NCBI GenBank assembly: GCA_018402085.1
Contig: JAGYJM010000002.1
Location: forward strand, 1,860,001-1,924,000
From: Flavobacteriales bacterium
Lineage (GTDB): Bacteria; Bacteroidota; Bacteroidia; Flavobacteriales_D; Sanyastnellaceae
Direction of reading: 5' to 3'
Length of the DNA: 64,000 nt
In this document: piece by piece, positions 25,982 through 36,200 of the stretch
Layout of the letters: each line of letters starts with the position of its first letter
How positions within the stretch are numbered: position 1 is the stretch's first letter
Position numbers and translations under genes: made by a program
Notes under the pieces: generated by a model
Told to the model about the DNA's origin: nothing
Seen by the model: only the letters and a program-made list of their open reading frames with translations
The model's database searches: none

Positions 25982-25989
25982 TATTTTCG
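25982..25989 (+). promoter_or_regulatory. Putative -7 box (TATTTTCG) of the phosphoesterase gene
   Basis: TATTTTCG 17 bases before the ATG at 26007. Confidence 0.4.
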
Positions 25990-26006
25990 GGTTCTCAATA
26001 ACTGCC

Positions 26007-28367
26007 ATGCGACTCATTCTAGCTCTGCTCTTCGTCATAACGTCGTTCTCTTCTTCGGCAAGCACCGAAAAATACCGCCTCATCTGGGTGAATGACCCTT
26101 CTACCACCGTAACCATCGCCTGGAATCAGGTAAGCGGTAACAATCCGATGGTACATTACGGAACCGAAGACCTTGGTGAGGATGCCGAGGCCTACCCAAT
26201 GACCCACGATGTAGATCGTCAGACCGCATTTCGCGGCATGGACAACCGTTTTGCGAGATTAGCGAACCTCGAACCTAACACCACCTACTACTTCGTGATT
26301 TCTGACAGCGAAGGCGTAAGTGAGCGGTTTTGGTTTCGCACAGCTCCGGCAGACAACAGCCGATTGAAGTTTATCAGCGGCGGTGATTCACGAAACAACC
26401 AGACCCCACGCAGAAATGCGAACCGGCTTGTTGCAAAACTGAAACCCCATGCAATCATCTTCAGCGGTGACATGACCGATGATGATACTGACGAAGAATG
26501 GGATGACTGGTTCGAAGACTGGCAGCTCACCATCAGTGAAGACGGACAGCTCTTTCCGATCATTCCGGCGCGCGGCAATCATGAGGACTCTGATGTGGTC
26601 TATAACCTTTTTGACACTACACCCGAAGAGTACTATTCAATCACCTTCGGTGATAACCTCATGCACATCATGACCCTGAATACCAATATTTCGGTATTCG
26701 GCGACCAGAGAGACTGGCTGCTCAATGAACTCGAAAACAGTCAGGATATCATATGGCGTGTGCCACAGTATCACAAACCCATGCGTCCGCATACCTCGAG
26801 TAAACCCGAAGGTATCACCATGTACTTCTCGTGGGCTGAGCTGTTCTATCAGTACCAGGTAAAGCTGGCCATTGAAGGCGATACCCACATGTCAAAGCAC
26901 ACCTATCCGATTCGTCCAACTGACGTACTCGGAGGTGATGCCGGCGATGAAGGCTTTGTGGTGGATCAAGAGAACGGCACTACCTACGTAGGTGAGGGTT
27001 GCTGGGGAGCGCCCTTGCGCGCAGCGGATGACGATAAATCGTGGACCTGTGCCTCAGGTTCATTCAACCAGTTCAAGCTATTGTACGTTGACGAAGAGAC
27101 AATAGAGATGCGCACCATACTCGTTGATAATGCAGAAGAAGTAGGCGAAGTCAGTTATGACGATTACTGGGCCCTGCCCGAAAATCTGGATGTCTGGGCA
27201 CCTGAGTGTGGCGAAGTGGTGTACATCTATCCGGCTGACCCGCTGAATCCGCTGAATATTCAGTTTACCTCCGGTACACCGGTGCTGTATGAAGATGGCA
27301 GTAACCTGAGCTTTGATATTGAGGTTCAGAGTGCCGGTGAGGGCATTACGCAGATTGATTTCAAGGTTGACGGTGCATTGATCGAAACCGACACTGAGGC
27401 TCCGTATAATTTCACCGTTTCTCTTGATCCGGGTCAGTATGTGATCGAGGCAGAAGCCTCGGATGCGTCGAATCAGTTTGAAACGGCGACACTGAATATT
27501 ACCGTCGGCAACTTCGACGGCAGCGGCACAGCGGTGATTGCACAGGGCGAAGATGACGTTGAAGAAACGGAAGCCGGACTCCTTTACATTGACAGTTCTG
27601 ACCTCGAAATGGTATTTGATGGTCACGATGAATTCAATGATGAAGAAAACGGTTTTCAGACCATTGGACTGCGTTTCGCGGAGGTCTGCATTCCTCCGGG
27701 TGCGACCGTGACTTCTGCCATCCTGCGTTTTACCGCAGATGAAAGTGATAATGAAAATGCACAGCTACGAATCAGGCTGCAAGACAGCGGTAACGCGGAA
27801 CCCTTTGAAAGCGGCGTAAATGAGGTGTCAGGACGTGACTTCGTGAGTGGAGAGGTTCTCTGGATTCCCCAGGCATGGAGCGAAGACGATAACAACAGCG
27901 ATCAGGAAAGTCCGGCGCTCGAAGTGCTTATTCAACAAGTCGTTGACCGGTTAGATTGGACAGGCTGCAACGCCATGGTTTTCGCCATTGACGGTGCAGG
28001 TGTGAGCAGTTACAACGAAGATTCGAAACGTGTGGCAGAGTCATTTGAAGGTGGTGCCCCGGCAGAACTGATCTACTCGTACAGCTTTTCTACTACAGAC
28101 GTACCGGGTGTGGAGGTAAAAGACTCGCCGGTATATATCGTTCCCAACCCGTCAACAGGTGAGGTTGTTATTCGCTATAACGTGAATGAATCCTTCACTG
28201 TTGAGGTCTTCCGAATGAATGGTGCCCTGGTAGAGCGTCGGGAAATCGAAGCCGGTGCTTCTGAAGAGCTTCTTCGCTTCAGCTTTGACCATGCGGGCAC
28301 TTACATGATTGCCCTGAGCAATGACCGGGGTCTGATCAAAGTTGAGAAAGCCATCGTTCTTCGCTAA
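26007..28367 (+). CDS. Secreted metallophosphoesterase with T9SS sorting tail
   Basis: A 786-residue exported phosphatase-like protein. In order: signal peptide; an N-terminal fibronectin-like domain as in purple acid phosphatases (ARLANLEPNTTYYFVISD); a calcineurin-like core with GGDSRNN, FSGDMTDDD, PARGNHED, PQYHKPMRPH and EGDTHMSKH; a bacterial Ig-like domain (about residues 425-505); a disaggregatase/DNRLRE-like beta domain (about 520-690); and a T9SS type A tail beginning IVPNPSTGEVV. The last metal motif reads G-D-T-H where G-H-x-H is normal, so one metal ligand differs. Substrate unknown. It would be released or anchored at the cell surface through the type IX system. Confidence 0.88.
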   Translation: MRLILALLFVITSFSSSASTEKYRLIWVNDPSTTVTIAWNQVSGNNPMVHYGTEDLGEDAEAYPMTHDVDRQTAFRGMDNRFARLANLEPNTTYYFVISDSEGVSERFWFRTAPADNSRLKFISGGDSRNNQTPRRNANRLVAKLKPHAIIFSGDMTDDDTDEEWDDWFEDWQLTISEDGQLFPIIPARGNHEDSDVVYNLFDTTPEEYYSITFGDNLMHIMTLNTNISVFGDQRDWLLNELENSQDIIWRVPQYHKPMRPHTSSKPEGITMYFSWAELFYQYQVKLAIEGDTHMSKHTYPIRPTDVLGGDAGDEGFVVDQENGTTYVGEGCWGAPLRAADDDKSWTCASGSFNQFKLLYVDEETIEMRTILVDNAEEVGEVSYDDYWALPENLDVWAPECGEVVYIYPADPLNPLNIQFTSGTPVLYEDGSNLSFDIEVQSAGEGITQIDFKVDGALIETDTEAPYNFTVSLDPGQYVIEAEASDASNQFETATLNITVGNFDGSGTAVIAQGEDDVEETEAGLLYIDSSDLEMVFDGHDEFNDEENGFQTIGLRFAEVCIPPGATVTSAILRFTADESDNENAQLRIRLQDSGNAEPFESGVNEVSGRDFVSGEVLWIPQAWSEDDNNSDQESPALEVLIQQVVDRLDWTGCNAMVFAIDGAGVSSYNEDSKRVAESFEGGAPAELIYSYSFSTTDVPGVEVKDSPVYIVPNPSTGEVVIRYNVNESFTVEVFRMNGALVERREIEAGASEELLRFSFDHAGTYMIALSNDRGLIKVEKAIVLR

Positions 28368-28374
28368 TGCGGCT

Positions 28375-28382
28375 TATCTTCG
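28375..28382 (+). promoter_or_regulatory. -7 box (TATCTTCG) placed for a leaderless mRNA
   Basis: TATCTTCG followed by CGGT and the ATG at 28387. The four-base gap puts the expected transcription start at the start codon. Confidence 0.5.
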
Positions 28383-28386
28383 CGGT

Positions 28387-28995
28387 ATGCGAATTTTATG
28401 GATACTGAGCCTGGCTGCGCTCATTGCCTGCGGCAGCAACGACACGAATGAAAAACGTTTTCACCCGGACGCTGAAGCGTTGCAGATTGAAGCCCTGAAA
28501 GTGTACCACCGCAAACCTGATAGCGCACTGGCTGTGCTCGATAAGGCCATTCAAATGGATCCTTCATTTTACCTCGCCTACAATACCAAAGCCACCGTGC
28601 TGATTACAGAGGGAAAATACCAGCGGGCTGTAGCTGAACTTATGAAGTCACTGCACTGGGAAACAGATCAACCAGAGGTTCATTTACAACTTGGCATGAT
28701 TCAGACCAAATTGAGTCTTCCGGAGCGCGCAGAAGAACATTTTATTTCAGCGCAAGCACTTTTTGACAACCGGATGGCAGAAGACAGTCGGTTCAGAGTG
28801 CAAGACGAGATCAACCGGGCCATTACGCTTGTCATGCTTGGTAAAACGAATGAGGGCAACCGTTTACTTGACAGCCTTATTTCTGCACACCCCGGTAATA
28901 AGCTTGCGGCAGACCTGCACATTCGCCGCACGGGCAAGTCTTCACCCGAACTTGACAAGGGCTTCTATATCAGTGAGCTGCTTGAAAACAAATAG
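28387..28995 (+). CDS. TPR-repeat lipoprotein
   Basis: A 202-residue protein with a lipoprotein signal (MRILWILSLAALIAC, Cys about residue 15) followed by tetratricopeptide-like helix pairs (DSALAVLDKAIQMDPSFYLA, AVLITEGKYQRAVAELMKSL, VHLQLGMIQTKLSLPERAEE). TPR repeats usually mediate protein contacts at the membrane. The frame opens earlier inside the phosphoesterase gene, but the ATG at 28387 gives the lipoprotein signal and sits four bases behind a TATCTTCG box. Function unknown. Confidence 0.75.
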   Translation: MRILWILSLAALIACGSNDTNEKRFHPDAEALQIEALKVYHRKPDSALAVLDKAIQMDPSFYLAYNTKATVLITEGKYQRAVAELMKSLHWETDQPEVHLQLGMIQTKLSLPERAEEHFISAQALFDNRMAEDSRFRVQDEINRAITLVMLGKTNEGNRLLDSLISAHPGNKLAADLHIRRTGKSSPELDKGFYISELLENK

Positions 28996-29050
28996 GTAGA
29001 GACTGAACACCGATCTTCTTCAGACCTTCGTCGTATCGCGTTCATCTTGC

Positions 29051-29072
29051 CATCCAGCGCAATGATGCGCTG
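29051..29072 (+). repeat. Dispersed hairpin element, copy 6 (variant loop)
   Basis: CATC, stem CAGCGC, loop AATGAT, stem GCGCTG. The stem and flank are as in copies 1, 3 and 15, but the loop is six bases and not TTTY. Confidence 0.75.
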
Positions 29073-29077
29073 CAACG

Positions 29078-29132
29078 GTGTGCGCGCACACTGCAGTGTG
29101 CAACTACAATAAACCGGCGGCAATAGCCGCCG
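29078..29132. repeat. Cluster of perfect palindromes
   Basis: GTGTGCGCGCACAC (29078-29091) overlaps a second perfect palindrome, GCACACTG CAGTGTGC (29086-29101), and is followed by CGGCGGC-AATA-GCCGCCG (29115-29132). With hairpin copy 6 this makes four hairpins in about 80 bases of a 195-base intergenic region. Confidence 0.75.
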
Positions 29133-29190
29133 CCACACCAACCACCAACTACCAACAGATATTCCTATCTTCAACTACCCACTCACTACT

Positions 29191-29703
29191 ATGGATGCAT
29201 CGATTACCCATATCCGTCCGCGGTTCAGCTTTGAATTACGCGAACCGCAACCACAGGTGCTAAGGCGTGTGCAGAAAGCCCTCGATCATTGTGGCGGCGA
29301 TTTCACCTGTACACTGATTGACAACCATCTAATCCTCGATATACCCATCAATGACCGTCACTACTGGTCACCACAGCTTAGTTTGCGCATTGAGGCCGAT
29401 GAGTTCGAAGAGAACCTTACTCATGTGAAAGGGCTTATTGGTCCCCGGCCAGCCGTTTGGACCCTTTTCGTCTTCTTTTACTTCGCCATCGGTACGATCG
29501 GGCTCTTTATTGCACTGTGGGGCTTTTCGATCTGGATGCTGGGCGAGTTCTCGCACTACATCTGGGCGCTTCCGATCGCTTTTGCGATCAACCTCACCGC
29601 CTACCGCGCAGGCAAAATCGGTGAACGCCTCGGACACGATCAGGTGGAGGTGCTAAAGGATTTCGTGCGTGGTGTGATTGATCCCCCCCCTCAGCACCAG
29701 TAA
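29191..29703 (+). CDS. Membrane protein with two central helices, hypothetical
   Basis: A 170-residue protein: a soluble N-terminal domain (about residues 1-85), two membrane helices (AVWTLFVFFYFAIGTIGLFI and an HYIWALPIAFAINLTAY segment), and a short soluble C-terminus. No family recognised. It is a single gene in a hairpin-rich intergenic setting and ends one base from the convergent S51 gene, with no terminator between them. Confidence 0.65.
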   Translation: MDASITHIRPRFSFELREPQPQVLRRVQKALDHCGGDFTCTLIDNHLILDIPINDRHYWSPQLSLRIEADEFEENLTHVKGLIGPRPAVWTLFVFFYFAIGTIGLFIALWGFSIWMLGEFSHYIWALPIAFAINLTAYRAGKIGERLGHDQVEVLKDFVRGVIDPPPQHQ

Positions 29704-29704
29704 C

Positions 29705-30982
29705 CTACTGCTTAACAAAGGTACCGCGAGCTCCTGCCGTCACCACTGTGTACAATCCTGTCGGCAGCGTGCTCACTTGAAGCAGGCATCGTTCGGTATT
29801 CGCTTGCGTTTGTATCACGATAGCTCCTTTCGCATCAAATACTTCTACCAGTGCACCTGGTGCACTCTTCAGCGTGACTAGGTCAACAGCAGGATTTGGG
29901 TACAGCGAAAGCTCAATCATTTCTGTCTCCTGCACATCCACGGCGCAGTCGGGTCCACTTCCTGCAGCATCGTTCAGCATACCCGCCTCCACGCTCCAGT
30001 CAAACCACTCGCCGCCCATGTGGGTTTCCCAATCATTTAGGTCGAGGTACTGGCTGCCATCCATCGTAGCGTTGATGCGAAGCGCTTTCAGGGCCTGACC
30101 ACCTTCGTTCCAGGTCAGCGGCTGACCTTCGGCAACTACTTGCGGACCCACATCCCCTTCACAATCGGGACGTACAAAGTACACGTAGTCATTAAATTCA
30201 GGCGCTTCGCCAAAACAGTAGGCAAATCCACCCTCGCTGATGCATACAGCCGCATACTCATCGCAGGCAATCCCTTTTGGATAGGCTCCGGTATCCGCCC
30301 ATATGCGCGCCAAAAACCCTACATGGCGTCCTCGGCGATCGGGATCATCGTAATGGGTATCGGTAACGACATTCTCCATGAAGGGTGCATTCAAGAAATC
30401 CCCATGTCCGAGCTCTGCATACTGATTGAACGGATCGCTGAGCATTTCATCGCTGTAGACCGTTCCGTTCTGCGCGTTAAAGTAGCTACCGCCAAGCACG
30501 GCCATTCCGGCGCTGATGCCGCCCACAACACCGGTGCGCACATTGAGCAGGTTGTTGATCGCATCCTCAATGGCGTTGTCTTTCCAGTAGTCAACGTAGT
30601 TCCACTGGTCGCCTCCGGCCATCCAAATCGCCTCAGCATTTTGAACTTGCTCGATGACATACGCATCCGCCGCTGCTGCGGCGTCATTAAAAACAATGGT
30701 TTCAACTGAATTGACGGTGACACCGAGGTCAGTGAACATGTAATCATTGTAGCCATCTGTACCGGAGGCACGCAGCACAACGACATCCCCGCCATTGGCG
30801 CGCTCGAGGAACCATTGCATGGCCGCATCGTTTTCGCCGGCACCGCCCATGAGCACCACGCCGAATTCGGGATCGACATCAACATCGGCTGAGTCGCCGG
30901 TGAAGTACGAAGTGTAGCTGTCTTGCGACTGCGCAAAAGCGCAGGATGCGAAAAATATCAAGAAGAGTAAAGTCTTTTTCAT
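29705..30982 (-). CDS. Cyanophycinase-like S51 family protein with T9SS sorting tail
   Basis: A 425-residue exported protein related to cyanophycinase and dipeptidase E (peptidase family S51). Signature blocks: VVLMGGAGENDAAMQWFLER, AIWMAGGDQWNYV, the nucleophile elbow GISAGMAVLGG with the likely catalytic Ser, and TDTHYDDPDRRGRHVGFLAR. A signal peptide precedes the enzyme domain and a T9SS type A tail (LSLYPNPAVDLVTL ... to the C-terminus) follows, so it should act at the cell surface. It is the last gene of a SusC-SusD-S51-S51 operon, four bases after the other S51 gene. Two hairpin elements lie in its coding sequence, one encoding the end of the signal peptide (ASCAFAQ). Confidence 0.85.
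   Translation of the reverse strand: MKKTLLFLIFFASCAFAQSQDSYTSYFTGDSADVDVDPEFGVVLMGGAGENDAAMQWFLERANGGDVVVLRASGTDGYNDYMFTDLGVTVNSVETIVFNDAAAAADAYVIEQVQNAEAIWMAGGDQWNYVDYWKDNAIEDAINNLLNVRTGVVGGISAGMAVLGGSYFNAQNGTVYSDEMLSDPFNQYAELGHGDFLNAPFMENVVTDTHYDDPDRRGRHVGFLARIWADTGAYPKGIACDEYAAVCISEGGFAYCFGEAPEFNDYVYFVRPDCEGDVGPQVVAEGQPLTWNEGGQALKALRINATMDGSQYLDLNDWETHMGGEWFDWSVEAGMLNDAAGSGPDCAVDVQETEMIELSLYPNPAVDLVTLKSAPGALVEVFDAKGAIVIQTQANTERCLLQVSTLPTGLYTVVTAGARGTFVKQ
30663..30683 (+). repeat. Dispersed hairpin element, copy 7 (in coding sequence)
   Basis: GCATC, stem CGCCGC, loop TGCT, stem GCGGCG; antisense to the S51 gene, where it encodes AAAAADA. Confidence 0.8.
30929..30949 (-). repeat. Dispersed hairpin element, copy 8 (in coding sequence)
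   Basis: Minus-strand reading: GCATC, stem CTGCGC, loop TTTT, stem GCGCAG. Same strand as the S51 gene, encoding ASCAFAQ at the signal peptide cleavage region. Confidence 0.85.
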
Positions 30983-30985
30983 AAT

Positions 30986-31879
30986 TCACTTTTTATCAGT
31001 TGAATGCCCCGGTAACCATACATCGAGGCGAATGTTTTCCATACCTATTAAGCCCGAAGAAACTGCTTGAGCTGGTCCTCCGGAAAATACAACAACTTGT
31101 CCTTCACCGGCCACACGGTACCCGGATGAACTGACAATCAAAGCCGTAGACTCACCGATACCGAACACGGGTACCTGGTGATCGTGCAATGCCGTCAATG
31201 CACGATTGTAGCGGCTGCGCTCCACGAAATGCTGATCGATGATCGCATTCGGGAAAAGACCAAGTCCTTCACTGTAAACCCCATTCTCAGCCATCAATCG
31301 GCTGTAGGTTGATTCATATTCCTGCGCTCGTTGTTGGTCGCCCGTAATCATCACACTGCTCATCACTGCCGCACCTGCGCTGGTTCCGGCAATCACACAG
31401 CCCCTGCGGTAGCATTCTGATAGCTCCTGCCTTACCTCATCACTAAGCGCTTTCATGAGCCGGTTCTGATCGCCACCGGTGAAATAGATCAAACCGGCAG
31501 CTCGCAGGCTGTCAAGCAGTCCCTGTGTGGGCTCTTCGGTCTCCGGTGTCAGCCAGTGCACATTCGGACAACCGAGTTCTGTGAACTGTCGCATAGCGTA
31601 GTAAGCTGAGGTATCCGGCTCACTGCTTGCCATAGGCAAGACCAGAATGAGTTCGCCGTTCGAGGGCATGAGATCAACCAGTGATTTGACGAGCGCGGGC
31701 GGACGTTTCCCTCCTCCGATGATAAACAGCGCACCTTCACCGGCAGGAGGCTCCGGCAATACCTGCTCAGCTTCTGCTTCATCAGGTATTCTTCCCGAAA
31801 TTTCCGCCACCGGCTCCGTGCAGCTCCATAAAAGAACTGCGGCTATTGGTCCTGCCCACCGCTTTGCGAATCTTTTCAT
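30986..31879 (-). CDS. Cyanophycinase-like S51 peptidase, lipoprotein
   Basis: A 297-residue S51 family protein. Lipoprotein signal MKRFAKRWAGPIAAVLLWSC is followed by ALFIIGGGKRPPALVKSLVD, IYFTGGDQNRLMKAL, the nucleophile motif AGTSAGAAVMS, IDQHFVERSRYNRAL and FGIGESTALIV, which together are the standard cyanophycinase pattern (Gln and His near the active site, catalytic Ser in GTSAG). Cyanophycinases release beta-Asp-Arg dipeptides from the cyanobacterial storage polymer cyanophycin; related S51 enzymes cut other Asp-containing peptides. It follows the SusD gene by four bases and precedes the T9SS-tailed S51 gene by three, so all are one operon. Confidence 0.88.
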   Translation of the reverse strand: MKRFAKRWAGPIAAVLLWSCTEPVAEISGRIPDEAEAEQVLPEPPAGEGALFIIGGGKRPPALVKSLVDLMPSNGELILVLPMASSEPDTSAYYAMRQFTELGCPNVHWLTPETEEPTQGLLDSLRAAGLIYFTGGDQNRLMKALSDEVRQELSECYRRGCVIAGTSAGAAVMSSVMITGDQQRAQEYESTYSRLMAENGVYSEGLGLFPNAIIDQHFVERSRYNRALTALHDHQVPVFGIGESTALIVSSSGYRVAGEGQVVVFSGGPAQAVSSGLIGMENIRLDVWLPGHSTDKK

Positions 31880-31883
31880 CTTA

Positions 31884-33239
31884 TCACGGATTCATCCACC
31901 ACATCGCCGTCTGCATGTTTGGCAATGGTGTGGGTACGTTTGGGTTCAAGAGTCGCTCATTCTGAGGGTACATTAATCGCAATGGAATCTCGCCATTTGG
32001 ATTCGATGCACTCACGGCTCCTTCATTCGGTTCAAGCTGCGGGTAACCGGTACGGCGGTAATCCACCCAGGGTTCCTGCGTAGTGAACAGTGCTACATAC
32101 TTCTGTTCGATCAGTACTTCAAGGTCACTCTCAAAATCCCCGCTAAGTGCAAACTCTCCAACGAACTCGTCAATTTCCTCGGTGGTTAGCGTTCCGAAGG
32201 TGTTGTCCTCCACGCTCGTTCGGATGGCCTCCTGAAGTGCTTCTTCTGCCTGGGGCAATTGTCCGGTTCTCAGGTAACACTCAGCCTCAATAAACTTCTG
32301 TTCGACATACGATATGAACTTGATAGGTGAGTCAGGGGAAGCAAGCGCCTCTCCTACTTTGCTCTCTCCTCCGGTGAACGGAATAATATCAACGAAGAAG
32401 TCAAACCGCGGATCCTGAATGCCGATAATCCCCACAAACTGCTGATCAATGATCGCATTGGGCGTAATCTCGTAGTACTGAAAGATCGGATTCGCATCTA
32501 CATCCGTACCCAGATAACTGTATTGAAAGTCTTCAAATGAATTGCTGAAGGCACCCTGAGCCGCCGTCAGCGCCTGCGAGGCTGCGTTTGGGTCTACATT
32601 CACCTGATGCAACAGGTAACGGGCTTTAAGCGCATTTGCTGCTTTGATCCATGCCATGAGATCTCCCTGGTAAACGAGGTCGTCATTCCCCGGCGAGAAC
32701 ACGCTTTCCGGTGCCTGAAGGTCTTCAACGGCATCATCGAGCAACTGAATGATCTGCGCATACACCTCCGGCTGGCTGTCATAACCCGGCTGCACATTCG
32801 ATGCGCTGAGAGCCTCAGAATAGGGCACAGCACCCCAGAAGTCTGTCACCACTCCGAGCGCAGAAGCCATCAAGATTTTTCCTACTCCTTCGTAATGAGG
32901 TGCTTCCTGAGCTTCTGCCTTATCAATTAGAAAGCGCAGCTTGATCATCGAGCCCGCGTAAAAGTCATCCCAGAGGTAGCCCACGAAAAGCTCGTCAGGA
33001 CTGTAGTTTTCGGTGTTCAGTTCCTGGTTATTGGTTCCCTGAAGATGTTGTGAGAAGATGTTGCTGTATCGAAACGCACGGCCGCCAATAGCCTCAGCAA
33101 GATCAAACTGTGCCGGTGGCAACAGTGTCTCCAATGGCACGTCATCTGGTACATTTGGGTTCTCATTTACCTCTGCCAACTGGCAACCTGCGAATAAGAA
33201 CATACTTGTAATCAGGTATATCAATTTTTTCATGGTCAT
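31884..33239 (-). CDS. SusD/RagB-family nutrient-binding lipoprotein
   Basis: A 451-residue surface lipoprotein. A signal with lipobox (LITSMFLFAGCQ) is followed by the TPR-like SusD fold: NENPNVPDDVPLETLLPPAQ, RYSNIFSQHLQGTNNQ, SALGVVTDFWGAVPYSEAL, AYLLHQ-type helices and, near the end, VALFTTQEPWVDYRRTGYP then PLRLMYPQNERLLNPNVP. This is the branch of SusD-like proteins that often pairs with peptide-targeting SusC. Its ATG shares the final A of the SusC stop (TGATG), so translation is coupled; a second ATG two codons later is also possible. Confidence 0.9.
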   Translation of the reverse strand: MTMKKLIYLITSMFLFAGCQLAEVNENPNVPDDVPLETLLPPAQFDLAEAIGGRAFRYSNIFSQHLQGTNNQELNTENYSPDELFVGYLWDDFYAGSMIKLRFLIDKAEAQEAPHYEGVGKILMASALGVVTDFWGAVPYSEALSASNVQPGYDSQPEVYAQIIQLLDDAVEDLQAPESVFSPGNDDLVYQGDLMAWIKAANALKARYLLHQVNVDPNAASQALTAAQGAFSNSFEDFQYSYLGTDVDANPIFQYYEITPNAIIDQQFVGIIGIQDPRFDFFVDIIPFTGGESKVGEALASPDSPIKFISYVEQKFIEAECYLRTGQLPQAEEALQEAIRTSVEDNTFGTLTTEEIDEFVGEFALSGDFESDLEVLIEQKYVALFTTQEPWVDYRRTGYPQLEPNEGAVSASNPNGEIPLRLMYPQNERLLNPNVPTPLPNMQTAMWWMNP

Positions 33240-36200
33240 CAGAATTGAAGGTTCAGCTGAAGTCCGACACTGCGGGTATTGGGTGAATTGAAATAATCAC
33301 GACCGAAGCTATTCGCTGCTCCGGAGAGTGAGGTTTCAGGGTCAATGCCTGAGTAGTTGGTAAACAGCAATAGATTTCGGGTGATGAGACCAATGCTTGC
33401 ACCCTTAATCTTAAGTCGGTCTGACATTTCACGCGGCATTGTCCAGGTGATGCTAAGGTCTCGCAAGCGCAGCCAATTTACCGTTTCAATACCCGTTTCG
33501 CTGACTCCGACAAGCCCATATCGGGTATAAAATGATTGATCAAGCGGAATGGCCACATCGTTCGCTTCGCCGGTGTTCACGTTGACACCTTCCCACACCA
33601 TCGTTTCTTCACGGTTCTCAGTGTCGATGTGCGTTCCGTGAAAGCGCATCACATTCGCCGTGCCATTGAAGAGGTCACCACCTATCCGGACGTCTATCAG
33701 AAAGCTCAAGGCAAACTGACGCCAGGTCAGGGTGTTTCGCCAACCCATGGTAAAGTCTGGGTTCGGATCCCCCACGATCTGGCGCTCGCTATCCACGATC
33801 GGGTAGCCCTCATCGTTCACGAGAATATTTCCTGCGTCATCGCGCGCCCAGGCTGTTCCCATGAGAACGCCGTATGGCTGTCCGCTGACAACGGTTGATT
33901 GGGTACTCGCCAGACCAAAACTTGGCAGAGGCAGCTCATCCAGGCCATCAAGAATGCTCACCACCTCGTTACGCAGGCGGTTAAAATTCAAACTGCTCTC
34001 CCACCCGAGCTGTCGATTCGACTCCGCTTCGAGAATCGTTGCATCCAGCAGGATCTCCAATCCGGTATTGCGAATCGGACCTGTGCCATTCAACACCGCT
34101 GTTGTGTAACCTGAACTTGACGGAATAAACGAAATGATAATTGGATCTGTGGTTTCTGAACGGTACCAGGTAACGTCGAGTCCGAATCGATTCTCAAAAA
34201 ACCGCATATCTGTTCCAAACTCAATGGTGCTGGTTGTTTCCGGACGAAGGTTTGGGTTGCCGATTTCTCCGTTCGGTTCAAAGCTGAGCTGACCTTGCAC
34301 CGGTGCTGCCGCATTGAAGAAGTTCGAGGTGAGGTAAGGACTTGGTGCACCGTTACCCACGTTGGCGAAGCTCGCACGCAGCTTTCCGTATGAGAGTACT
34401 TTTGAATCCATCTGCGCAGCCTCTGTGAAAATGAAGCCAAGATTCATAGACGGATAAAAGAAACTGTTGTTGTTCTCCGGTAGGTTTGACAGCCAGTCGT
34501 TCCTTGCAGTCACGCCTAGAAACAGATAGTCGCGAAAACCGATATTGGCATCAACATAAGCGCCAACGCCTCTTTCACGGGTGAGAAAATCATCTGCAAT
34601 GACATTGATGATATCTACGTTCGATATGTCGTAGAAATCAGGAATAATGAACCCTACCCCATCGAGTTCTGTGTCTGTCGTCTCGTAGTTAAAGTAGTTA
34701 TGGCCGAGCGTAGCACTCAACTCCCAGTCTTCTCCAAATGACTGATTATAAAGAAAGAAGAGGTCATTATTCAGGTTTTGCTGCACCGTTGTCGCATTGA
34801 AAATCCGCCCCCCCAGATCACGGTACTCCGCAGAGCGTCCGTCCCAGTGGCTCTTACTTTGCTGGTTGTAGTAATCGCTGCTGATTCGGTTTATAACGCT
34901 GAGATGCTCCGTCAGGTCAAGTCGAGTCTCCAAGCTTGCAATCACACGATGGATGTCTTCGCGTGAACGGTTTCTATTCACCGACCAGTAAGGGTTATCA
35001 TATACCGCATGATAGGTACGTTGAGATCCGTCCGGATTTTCGTAGGCCATTGGTTCATCTACCGGATTGTCAAAACCATTTGCCAGATCGAAATCGGCCG
35101 GTGCCCGCATGAGTCCCAGCATAACCCCACTCAAATTTGAACCGCGTTGACCCCTGTCGGCCCCTGAGTTCACAAAGTTGACATTCGTTTGGATGTGAAG
35201 GCGGTCTTTCCAGCTTGTTCGGCCGGTCAGACGAAGGTTGGTTCTGCGGAAGCTTGTCAGCGGCACAATTCCTTGTTGAGAGGTATTGCCGAGCGATACC
35301 AGAAAGTTTGTGGTCTTATTTCCGCCTTCAAAGCTGAGGTAGTTATTCGTCGTCACTCCGGTCTGAAAAAAGCGATCTGCATGATCATACGAGTCGCCCG
35401 AGATTGACGGCCCCCAGGAAAAGCGCGACCCTTCTACGAATTCGTCATTCTCTCCCTGCCCATACAACAGTTGCGTGTGAGGCAGCTTGTTCACCTGATC
35501 AAAGTTTACCGATGAACGGAAATTTATGCGCGTTTCACCACTCCCCGATTTTGTCGTAATGATGACCGCGCCATTTCCGGCTCGCACCCCGTAAAGAGCA
35601 GATGCCGGACCGCCCTTTAAAACGGTGATACGCTCAATGTCATCAGGGTTGATGTCGATAGCTCGATTGGCCTGATCAGTGAAGTTTGAGCCGCGGTAGC
35701 TGTCGTCTACAGGCACACCGTCAATAACGTAGAGCGGGGCATTACTTCCCGAAATCGACTTGTTGCCTCGAATCCGCACTGACGTGCTAGCCCCCGGCGT
35801 GCCGGATGACGATGTGACCTGCACCCCCGCCACCTTTGCGTTCAGTGCATTCATCAGGTTCATCTCTCCCGAACGTTCGAGTTCATCTTCTCCTACTTCA
35901 GTGACCGCGTATCCAATCTTCCGCTTATCCTTTTTGATGCCGATTGCTGTGACCACGGCTTCTTCAAGCATCACCTGATCAGGCAACAGTTTCACATTGA
36001 TCTCACTTCTCCCGTCGATAGCGACCTCCTGCTTTTTATAACCGATGAATGAGAAGATCAGCGTTCCGGTCTTAAAAGCATCATCACCCACTTCGAGTGA
36101 ATAATCTCCATCGAGTCCGCTGAACGCTCCGGTGTTTTTTCCTTTCAGCACCACTGTAACGCCAAGCAAGTTCTCACCGGTTTCAGCGTCTGTTACCACA

